From Burkholderia gladioli (GTDB taxonomy: Bacteria; Pseudomonadota; Gammaproteobacteria; Burkholderiales; Burkholderiaceae): a stretch of 6,184 nucleotides of DNA. Both the position numbers and the translations under genes were made by a program. Shown piece after piece: positions 1 through 6,184 of this stretch. The first letter of the stretch is position 1, and every line of letters starts with the position of its first letter. Under the pieces are notes generated by a model that saw only the letters and a list, made by a program, of their open reading frames with translations, was not told the DNA's origin and did no database searches. The stretch spans positions 1 to 6,184 of the forward strand of contig WNEB01000099.1 of assembly GCA_009914575.1 (NCBI GenBank), in the 5' to 3' direction.

Positions 1-2
1 TC

Positions 3-149
3 AAGAACCTGTTTCGCCATCGCAAGGTGCGCTACAAGGGGCTCGCCAAGAACACGGCGCAGCTGTTCAGTCTGTTCGCGCTGGCAAACCTGGTGATCGC
101 GAAAAATCATCTGCTGTTGGCCCGTGGCAGCAATCCGTCATGTGTTTGA
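3..149 (+). CDS. IS5-family transposase, C-terminal 48 residues (partial)
   Basis: An open frame enters from the left edge and ends at TGA 147-149. Its 48 residues contain HRKVRYKGLAKNTAQL followed by a hydrophobic helix (LFSLFALANLVIAKN). This pattern, a basic V-R-Y-(K/R)-G-L-x-K-N segment then a Leu/Ala-rich helix, is typical of the extreme C-terminus of IS5-group DDE transposases, just after the catalytic glutamate. The catalytic triad lies upstream of the window. The gene reads toward the tRNA-Leu/rnr region. Nothing in this part is damaged, so the copy may be intact, but that cannot be judged here. Confidence 0.85.
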   Translation, partial: KNLFRHRKVRYKGLAKNTAQLFSLFALANLVIAKNHLLLARGSNPSCV

Positions 150-183
150 AAAATGGGAGAGGTGAAGCTCGTTTTCGCGCCAA

Positions 184-209
184 ATTCACCGAAATTCACA
201 CTCATTCAC
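184..209 (+). repeat. Three ATTCAC repeats with 10-bp period in the IS5 subterminal region
   Basis: ATTCAC occurs at 184-189, 194-199 and 204-209, exactly 10 bp apart, so all copies face the same side of the helix. A related TTTCAC lies at 226-231. They sit between the transposase stop and the presumed terminal repeat. Helically phased repeats next to an IS end could be transposase or host-factor binding sites, but that role is inference. Confidence 0.5.
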
Positions 210-279
210 TTCGCTATCCCGAAAGTTTCACACTAACTTGTCCCCAAATCGGCCAGTTGACGCATAAATCAGCGTTTCC

Positions 280-323
280 CTAGGACCTGAGCCTAGTGCG
301 CCTACCAATTCCGCCGCCTGGGC
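280..323 (-). tRNA. tRNA-Leu(CAG), 5' half only, truncated by the IS5 element
   Basis: On the minus strand, starting at 323, I read acceptor 5' strand GCCCAGG, a D arm with stem GCG/CGC and loop carrying GG, then anticodon stem CTAGG / CCTAG (296-292 and 284-280) around loop CTCAGGT, giving anticodon CAG (289-287). This is a class II leucine tRNA decoding CUG. Homology stops right after the 3' anticodon strand. The long variable arm, the T arm, the matching acceptor strand and CCA are absent and are replaced by the IS5 end at 279. The break falls at CTAG (280-283), which is part of the anticodon stem. The remnant cannot fold into a tRNA. Position 8 reads C instead of the nearly universal T. 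CUG is heavily used in GC-rich genomes, so another copy presumably exists elsewhere. Confidence 0.85.
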
Positions 324-354
324 ACAAGCTGCTTCTGCATCAAGTAAGATTTTA

Positions 355-382
355 ATTATAGCAGTTCGATGCGTCGTGTCAA
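355..382 (-). promoter_or_regulatory. Consensus sigma-70 promoter of the tRNA-Leu gene
   Basis: On the minus strand TTGACA (382-377) and TATAAT (360-355) are both perfect consensus and separated by 16 bp. The expected transcription start is near 348, about 25 bases before the tRNA 5' end at 323, as usual for a stable-RNA promoter. The promoter is undamaged although the tRNA behind it is cut. Transcription from it would now run through the half tRNA into the IS5 element, antisense to its transposase. Confidence 0.85.
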
Positions 383-442
383 CAGCTTTTTGCATGATCG
401 CGCGCGACGGTCGGCGCATGGCCGATGCGCGGCGCTTGGCAA

Positions 443-471
443 TTAATTGGTGCCGTGTCGAGTGATAGAAT
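443..471 (+). promoter_or_regulatory. Probable extended -10 promoter for rnr
   Basis: TGA-TAGAAT (463-471) is an extended -10 match (TGn then TAGAAT, five of six to TATAAT). At 17-bp spacing the -35 position holds TTAATT (443-448), a weak match. A better hexamer, TTGGCA at 436-441, is too far (24 bp). Transcription would start near 478 and give a leader of about 70 bases before the rnr TTG. It is the best candidate in the 324-546 gap, divergent from the tRNA promoter. Confidence 0.5.
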
Positions 472-546
472 GGCCCGCAACCTGGCGTCCGATCGTTCGA
501 ACCGGACAGGTAAGTCCACGCAACGAGAACAACCATCGACAAGCCC

Positions 547-3018
<2,472 letters not shown>

Positions 3019-3070
3019 TGCCGCAGCCGGCGTCGCAAGGTGCCGGCCCGTGCGTTCGATGCATTGAAGA

Positions 3071-3107
3071 CGCCGCGTTGTCAGGCCGCCAGGCCCGTCA
3101 CGCGGCG
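3071..3107 (+). terminator. Hairpin between rnr and rlmB, possible terminator or attenuator
   Basis: CGCCGCGT (3071-3078) pairs with ACGCGGCG (3100-3107) in a perfect 8-bp stem. The loop contains a second small stem (GGCC / GGCC). After a few bases comes only a short TTTT (3113-3116), so intrinsic termination would be partial at best. It lies 53 bases after the rnr stop and 67 before rlmB. It could end the rnr transcript, reduce read-through into rlmB, or protect the 3' end. Confidence 0.4.
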
Positions 3108-3157
3108 CTTGCGTTTTACCATTCCAGCGACGCGCACCGCGCGCTTCGCGTTTAGAC

Positions 3158-3162
3158 GAAGG
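3158..3162 (+). promoter_or_regulatory. Ribosome binding site of rlmB, partly within a small hairpin
   Basis: GAAGG lies 11 bases before the rlmB ATG. CTTCG at 3144-3148 is complementary to CGAAG at 3157-3161, so a 5-bp hairpin could partly mask the site. The stem is short and its effect is uncertain. Confidence 0.45.
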
Positions 3163-3173
3163 TTGGTCCAGTC

Positions 3174-3923
3174 ATGTCACGTTTGAAGGTTCTTTACGGT
3201 TTTCACGCCGTCACCGCGCGCCTGCGCCACGACGCGTCGACGGTCGCCGAGGTGTTGTACGACCAGACCCGGCGCGATCGCCGGATGATCGATTTTCTGG
3301 CGACCGCGAAGGAGGACGGCGTACGGCTGATCGCGGCCGACGAAACGCGCCTGTGGGGCCTCGCGCATACCGAGCGCCATCAGGGTGTGGTCGCGCGCGT
3401 CGAGGATCTGCCGCTTGCGCAGAATCTCGCCGAGCTGCTCGACGGCATCCAGGGTCCGGCGCTGCTGCTGGTGCTCGACGGCGTGACCGATCCGCACAAT
3501 CTCGGCGCGTGCCTGCGCGTGGCCGATGCGGCCGGCGCGCACGCCATCATCGCGCCACGCGATCGCGCGGTGGGCCTGAACGCCACGGCGGCCAAGGTCG
3601 CGAGCGGCGCGGCCGACACGGTTCCGTACATCACGGTGACGAACCTCGCCCGCGCGCTGCGCGAGCTGAAGGACGCCGGCGTGTGGGTGATCGGCACGTC
3701 CGACGATGCCACGGCCAGCCTCTACGAAACCAAGCTGGACGGCCCGGTGGCGCTCGTGATGGGCGCCGAGGGCGAGGGCATGCGCCGGCTCACGCGCGAT
3801 ACCTGCGACGACGTGATGAACATCCCGATGGCCGGCAGCGTCGAGAGCCTGAACGTGTCGGTGGCGAGCGGCGTGGTGCTGTACGAAGCCGTGCGCCAGC
3901 GTCGCGCGGCGGTGGCGAAGTAA
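3174..3923 (+). CDS. rlmB: 23S rRNA (guanosine-2251-2'-O)-methyltransferase RlmB
   Basis: SpoU/TrmH (SPOUT) family enzyme that transfers a methyl group from S-adenosylmethionine to the 2'-O of G2251 in the P loop of 23S rRNA. It is 249 residues, normal for RlmB. An N-terminal substrate-binding domain (about 4-75, beginning [12 protein letters not shown]) is followed by the knotted catalytic domain with the three SpoU motifs: [15 protein letters not shown] (101-115, with N109 and R115), [13 protein letters not shown] (194-206), and [20 protein letters not shown] (217-236). The ATG has a GAAGG site 11 bases upstream. It lies 155 bases after rnr on the same strand, a common rnr-rlmB pairing in proteobacteria, and about 20 bases before the amidase, so rlmB and the amidase are likely co-transcribed. 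No damage is seen. The motifs alone do not exclude a related 2'-O-methyltransferase, but length and neighbourhood favour RlmB. Confidence 0.95.
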   Translation: MSRLKVLYGFHAVTARLRHDASTVAEVLYDQTRRDRRMIDFLATAKEDGVRLIAADETRLWGLAHTERHQGVVARVEDLPLAQNLAELLDGIQGPALLLVLDGVTDPHNLGACLRVADAAGAHAIIAPRDRAVGLNATAAKVASGAADTVPYITVTNLARALRELKDAGVWVIGTSDDATASLYETKLDGPVALVMGAEGEGMRRLTRDTCDDVMNIPMAGSVESLNVSVASGVVLYEAVRQRRAAVAK

Positions 3924-3943
3924 GCGTCGTGACGGCGCGCGCC

Positions 3944-4852
3944 GTGAACCGTCGGGTGGGCTCGCGGCGTGGCTGCGGCCCGCCCGGGCGCTCGCGCTCG
4001 GCGGGATGGCCGCGCGGTCGCCTGCGCGTCGCCCACGCTCGTCGACCGCGGCACCTACGTGGCCGATACGAGCCATCCGGCGCAGGGCGCCGATTCGCGC
4101 GTGCGCTTTCTCGTGATGCATTACACCGAATCGGACGACTCGCGCGCGTTGTTCGTGCTGACCCAAAACGAGGTCAGCGCGCATTACCTGATCCCGAGCC
4201 ATCCGGCGCGCCGCAACGGCGAGCCGGTCGTGCTGCAGCTGGTGCCCGAAAGCCAGCGCGCCTGGCATGCCGGCGTCATCGACTGGCAGGGCACCACCGA
4301 GCTTAATGCCGCATCGATAGGCATCGAGATCGTCAATGCCGGGCCGCTCGATGCGCCCGCCGATCGCACCTGGCAGCCGTACGCGCCCGATCAGGTCGAG
4401 GCCGTCGTGAAGCTCGCGAAGGATATCGTCGCGCGCTACGGCATTCCGCCGACGCGCGTGGTCGGGCACAGCGATATCGCGCCGCAGCGCAACGCAAGAT
4501 CGATCCGGGCCCGGCGTTCCCGTGGCTGGCGCTGTACCGTGCCGGCATCGGTGCGTGGCCCGACGACGCCACCGTCGCCGCGCGTCTGGCGGGCCGTGCG
4601 CCCGGCGATCCCGCCGACGTGCGCGGGCTGCAACTGAAGCTGGCGCGCTACGGCTACGAGGTGGCCACCGACGGCGTGCTCGACGCCCGCACGCGGCGCG
4701 TGTTCGCGGCGTTCCAGATGCATTTCCGTCCGGCCGATTATTCGGGCAACCCGGATGCGCAGACCGACGCGATTGCGCAGGCGCTGCTCGACAAGTATTT
4801 CCCGGGCGCGGCGCCGTCGGCTGCGCCGGTACCGGTACCCGAAGCGCCTTGA
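3944..4852 (+). pseudogene. AmiD-like N-acetylmuramoyl-L-alanine amidase with peptidoglycan-binding domain, frameshifted
   Basis: Zinc amidase (Amidase_2 fold) that cuts the MurNAc-L-Ala bond in peptidoglycan; AmiD relatives are outer-membrane lipoproteins. The reading frame is split in pieces. From GTG 3944 a basic start (NRRVGSRR) is in one frame. A hydrophobic signal segment (WLRPARALALGGMAA, 3970-4014) is in the next. A lipobox-like VACAS (from 4017) and the catalytic domain are in a third, including zinc His in MHYTES (4119-4121), catalytic Glu in GIEIVN (4326-4328) and zinc His in VGHSD (4467-4469). At 4488-4497 CGCAA is duplicated in tandem, so the essential K-I-D-P-G segment (Lys 4496-4498, zinc Asp 4502-4504) and a PG_binding_1 domain (about 4610-4800) continue in yet another frame to TGA 4850-4852. 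The longest single-frame product (to 4637) lacks Lys, Asp and the binding domain. AmpD would lack the binding domain, so AmiD-like is favoured. The N-terminal shifts are less certain than the duplication. Confidence 0.85.
4488..4497 (+). repeat. 5-bp tandem duplication (CGCAA x2) causing a frameshift
   Basis: CGCAA at 4488-4492 is repeated at 4493-4497. Removing one copy restores APQRKIDPGPAFPW, the expected AmiD/AmpD active-site sequence, and joins the catalytic frame to the peptidoglycan-binding frame. Simple slippage or misalignment during replication would explain it. Confidence 0.9.
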
Positions 4853-4857
4853 TTCCA

Positions 4858-4889
4858 GCGGGCCTGCACCCCGCAGGTGCAGTGCCCGC
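4858..4889 (+). terminator. Strong hairpin just after the amidase stop codon
   Basis: GCGGGC-CTGCAC (4858-4869) pairs with GTGCAG-T-GCCCGC (4877-4889), a 12-bp stem with a single bulged T at 4883 and a 7-base loop. It begins 6 bases after the TGA. No T-tract follows on either strand, so it is not a textbook intrinsic terminator. It may stabilise the upstream mRNA 3' end or assist Rho-dependent termination before rpiA. Confidence 0.5.
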
Positions 4890-4925
4890 CGACTGTCGCG
4901 CCGATGCCGAGCATGCGCCCGAAAA

Positions 4926-4956
4926 TCGACGCCGCGCGGGGCGACTCCGGTAGACT
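4926..4956 (+). promoter_or_regulatory. Possible rpiA promoter
   Basis: TAGACT (4951-4956) resembles a -10 box. The best upstream partner, TCGACG (4926-4931), is 19 bp away and weak. Transcription would start about 30 bases before the rpiA ATG. The hairpin upstream and the 137-base gap favour a separate promoter for rpiA, but the match is poor. Confidence 0.3.
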
Positions 4957-4989
4957 CGCGGGTTTCGCAATCAGCGCTTCATCCTCACC

Positions 4990-5685
4990 ATGACTCAAGA
5001 CGAACTCAAACGCCTCGTCGGCCAGGCGGCTGCCGATTACGTGCTCGCCAACGTGCCGGAAGGCTCCGTGATCGGTGTCGGCACCGGCTCGACCGCGAAC
5101 TGCTTCATCGACGCGCTGGCGGCGATCAAGACCCGCTATCGCGGCGCGGTGTCCAGCTCGATCGCGACCACCCAGCGGCTCGAAGCGCACGGCATTCGCG
5201 TGTTCGATCTGAACGAGATCGAAGGCCTGCAGGTGTACGTCGACGGCGCGGACGAGATCGATGCGAGCGGCGCGATGATCAAGGGCGGCGGCGGCGCGCT
5301 GACGCGCGAGAAGATCGTCGCGTCGGTGTCGGGCACGTTCGTGTGCATCGCCGACGCCAGCAAGCGCGTGGCGACGCTCGGCGCGTTCCCGCTGCCCGTG
5401 GAAGTGGTGCCGATGGCGCGCACCGCGATCGGTCGCCAACTGACGGCGCTCGGCGGCGTGTCGGTGCTGCGCGTCGCGAAGGACGGCTCGCCGTACCTGA
5501 CCGACAACGGCAACGAGATCCTCGACGTCAAGGGCTTGTCGATCACCGATCCGCGCGGGCTCGAAGCGACCATCAACGGCTGGCCCGGCGTGGTCACCGT
5601 CGGCCTGTTCGCGCAACGCGGCGCCGACCTCTGTTTGCTGGGCGGCGCGAACGGCGTGGAATCGATCGATTACCGCTCGCATTAA
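4990..5685 (+). CDS. rpiA: Ribose-5-phosphate isomerase A
   Basis: Cytoplasmic enzyme interconverting ribose 5-phosphate and ribulose 5-phosphate in the non-oxidative pentose phosphate pathway, supplying ribose for nucleotides. It is 231 residues against 219 in E. coli. Family signatures in order: the phosphate-binding [16 protein letters not shown] (28-43), [11 protein letters not shown] (55-65), [10 protein letters not shown] (82-91, with catalytic-site D85 and D88), and [14 protein letters not shown] (97-110, with K98 and the presumed general base E107). The C-terminal half carries NGNEILDV (173-180). ATG 4990 begins the usual [11 protein letters not shown], and no clear Shine-Dalgarno precedes it (TCATCCTCACC). 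The gene is complete, but IS sequence starts about a dozen bases after its TAA, so its natural downstream region has been displaced. Confidence 0.97.
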   Translation: MTQDELKRLVGQAAADYVLANVPEGSVIGVGTGSTANCFIDALAAIKTRYRGAVSSSIATTQRLEAHGIRVFDLNEIEGLQVYVDGADEIDASGAMIKGGGGALTREKIVASVSGTFVCIADASKRVATLGAFPLPVEVVPMARTAIGRQLTALGGVSVLRVAKDGSPYLTDNGNEILDVKGLSITDPRGLEATINGWPGVVTVGLFAQRGADLCLLGGANGVESIDYRSH

Positions 5686-5697
5686 ATAAGGGGCGGC

Positions 5698-5784
5698 CTC
5701 AAATCTGAAGTGCAACACCTTCGCCAACCGGTAAAGTCCGCGAATGGCAAAGAGAACGTACCAACAACTGCAACCTGAAGAACG
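5698..5784 (+). mobile_element. IS30-like element, left-end fragment
   Basis: After rpiA the sequence changes to a short stretch containing TCTGAAGTGCAACACC (5704-5719), similar in style to IS30-family ends, and then the start of a transposase at 5744. The left boundary is approximate (5695-5704). The right boundary is where the ISL3-type end begins. Family assignment rests mainly on the 14 encoded residues, so it is tentative. Confidence 0.5.
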
Positions 5785-5785
5785 G
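5744..5785 (+). pseudogene. IS30-like transposase, N-terminal 14 residues, interrupted
   Basis: ATG 5744 opens MAKRTYQQLQPEER. The Y-x-x-L-x-x-E-(E/D)-R pattern at the start of a protein, leading into a helix-turn-helix, is characteristic of IS30-family transposases. After Arg 14 the frame runs into the presumed ISL3 terminal repeat and the family resemblance ends. The remainder should lie beyond the inserted elements, to the right of the window, if it still exists. It cannot be functional as it stands. Confidence 0.55.
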
Positions 5786-6049
5786 GCTCTCTTGAAAAAT
5801 GAGTGGATTACGCGACATGCGGGTTGATCTTCGAGAAGTCGAGCTTGCCGGCGATCAGAAACAGCACGGTCCGCATGGTCGTGAGGTTGGTGTAGTATCC
5901 GCGTGCCTTTCGCTTGGCGGCCTGGAAGAGTCCGTTGATGGCTTCCAGGAAGCCGTTGGTCTGACGCGTCTGCGTCCAGGCCACGATGCCGGCGAAGTGC
6001 TTGCGAATCATGCGCACGACGTCCTTCATCGGCTCGACCTTCGAGCGCA
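5785..6049 (-). mobile_element. ISL3-family element, transposase-3' end fragment
   Basis: The end is taken as GGCTCTCTTGAAAAATGAG at 5785-5803, resembling ISL3-family terminal repeats, which often begin GG(C/G)TCT. The transposase gene on the minus strand stops 23 bases inside this end. Coding sequence runs without a break to about 6050, where an IS256-type end takes over, so the 5' part of the gene is displaced beyond the window. The 8-bp target duplication typical of ISL3 cannot be tested because the other end is not present. Confidence 0.7.
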
Positions 6050-6050
6050 G
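5808..6050 (-). pseudogene. ISL3-family transposase, C-terminal 80 residues, interrupted
   Basis: Read on the minus strand from about 6050 to the TAA at 5810-5808. It begins LRSKVEPMKDVVRMI and contains TRQTNGFLEAINGLFQAAKR, then ARGY, and LIAGKLDFSKINPHVA at the end. The N-G-x-L-E-x-x-N-x-x-x-Q-x-A-K segment is the hallmark around the last catalytic Glu of ISL3-family DDE transposases. The frame continues upstream of the first Met (6029) as LRSKVEP, which belongs to the family, so this Met is not the real start. The 5' part has been cut off by the IS256-type insertion at about 6050. Confidence 0.85.
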
Positions 6051-6084
6051 GGAGTGCCTAGATTTTTGTGTGTGAGGTCGGTTG

Positions 6085-6108
6085 GGGTCTCCGCTTAAGC
6101 GGAGACCC
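6085..6108. repeat. 24-bp perfect palindrome over the IS256 transposase stop codon
   Basis: GGGTCTCCGCTT (6085-6096) is followed directly by its exact reverse complement (6097-6108), centred on TTAA. The TAA stop codon of the transposase lies at the centre. As RNA the arms would form a stable hairpin, possibly a terminator or a block to impinging transcription at the IS end. No T-tract follows on the minus strand. Confidence 0.7.
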
Positions 6109-6184
6109 GAGTGAAACGCTCTTCGTACAGGATAGCAAATTGATTCATCGCCATCTTCCAGTTGCTGGCCGCCCGGCTCCAGTC
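6095..6184 (-). CDS. IS256-family transposase, C-terminal 29 residues (partial)
   Basis: On the minus strand the frame enters from the right edge and ends at TAA (6097-6095). Its residues are DWSRAASNWKMAMNQF followed by AILYEERFTRVSA. The pattern W-x-x-A-(M/L)-N-Q-F-A-I-(L/M)-(Y/F)-E-x-R-(F/I) is the usual C-terminus of IS256/mutator-type transposases. The catalytic core is outside the window, so intactness cannot be judged. Confidence 0.8.
   Translation of the reverse strand, partial: DWSRAASNWKMAMNQFAILYEERFTRVSA

Larger units (their letters stand above)
1..279 (+). mobile_element. IS5-family insertion sequence, 3' end only
   Basis: The window opens inside an IS. The end of its transposase gene (3-149) is followed by about 130 non-coding bases that finish at 279. 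The outer end, read inward on the minus strand, begins GGAAACGCTGATTTATGCG, which I take as the terminal inverted repeat. It abuts CTAG (280-283), and IS5-subgroup elements prefer a 4-bp YTAR target that they duplicate. The other end and the second CTAG copy lie outside the window, so the duplication itself is not seen. Family assignment rests on the transposase C-terminus; the exact boundary rests on the target rule and on where the tRNA sequence breaks off. Confidence 0.8.
6050..6184 (-). mobile_element. IS256-family element, transposase-3' end, runs off the window
   Basis: The presumed end begins GGGAGTGCCTAGATTTTTGT at 6050, of the type seen at IS256-family ends (G-rich start, then A/T-rich and GTGT). 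It directly replaces ISL3 coding sequence. The transposase C-terminus is on the minus strand and ends at 6095. The element continues past the right edge of the window. Confidence 0.7.

Noticed and set aside
1..323. Genomic-island attachment site at the tRNA-Leu gene
   Set aside because: Integrative elements keep the tRNA 3' end as attL or attR and insert at the T arm or 3' end. Here the break is at the anticodon stem next to an IS5 end, and no integrase is visible.
436..471. TTGGCA as -35 box for the rnr promoter
   Set aside because: The 24-bp spacing to TAGAAT is too long for sigma-70; the extended -10 explains the site better.
487..507. GTTCGAAC within a short hairpin, resembling a tRNA T arm
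   Set aside because: No acceptor, D or anticodon arm lies nearby, and it is in the rnr leader; a chance palindrome is more likely.
3177..4970. 597-residue open frame on the minus strand opposite rlmB and the amidase
   Set aside because: Low-complexity Arg/Ala/His composition without motifs, spanning two well-supported genes on the other strand.
4738..5727. 329-residue minus-strand frame opposite rpiA
   Set aside because: Composition typical of an antisense shadow; rpiA is clearly encoded on the plus strand.
5799..6098. 99-residue plus-strand frame in the IS region
   Set aside because: It is the complement of the ISL3 transposase C-terminus and crosses the ISL3/IS256 junction.

Overview
The window looks like the chromosome of a betaproteobacterium of the Burkholderia group. 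The DNA is GC-rich. RNase R, RlmB and RpiA all have the sequence character of that group, and the order tRNA-Leu / rnr / rlmB / AmiD-type amidase / rpiA fits it. The species cannot be fixed from sequence alone. Several insertion sequences and a broken amidase gene suggest a genome with active or past IS expansion.

Layout. Bases 1-279 are the end of an IS5-family element (transposase C-terminus, then the terminal region). It stops exactly at a CTAG inside a tRNA-Leu(CAG) gene on the minus strand, of which only the 5' half remains (280-323). The tRNA promoter, with perfect consensus -35 and -10 boxes, survives at 355-382. Divergent from it are rnr (RNase R, 547-3018, TTG start), a hairpin, and rlmB (23S rRNA Gm2251 methyltransferase, 3174-3923). 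An AmiD-like N-acetylmuramoyl-L-alanine amidase follows closely (about 3944-4852). It is broken by apparent shifts near the signal peptide and by a 5-bp tandem duplication just before the last zinc ligand. After a strong hairpin comes intact rpiA (4990-5685). About a dozen bases after rpiA the sequence turns into nested IS fragments: the start of an IS30-like element (to about 5784), cut by an ISL3-family element (5785 to about 6049, transposase C-terminus on the minus strand), itself cut by an IS256-family element (about 6050 to the window end).

Function. rnr and rlmB are RNA housekeeping genes: exoribonucleolytic decay and quality control of structured RNA, and modification of the 23S peptidyl-transferase centre. 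The amidase would have been an envelope lipoprotein for peptidoglycan turnover. rpiA serves the pentose phosphate pathway. I see no undescribed defence or biosynthetic system here. The noteworthy content is IS-driven damage: a split tRNA gene whose strong promoter now points antisense into an IS, a frameshifted amidase, and a three-level IS nest.
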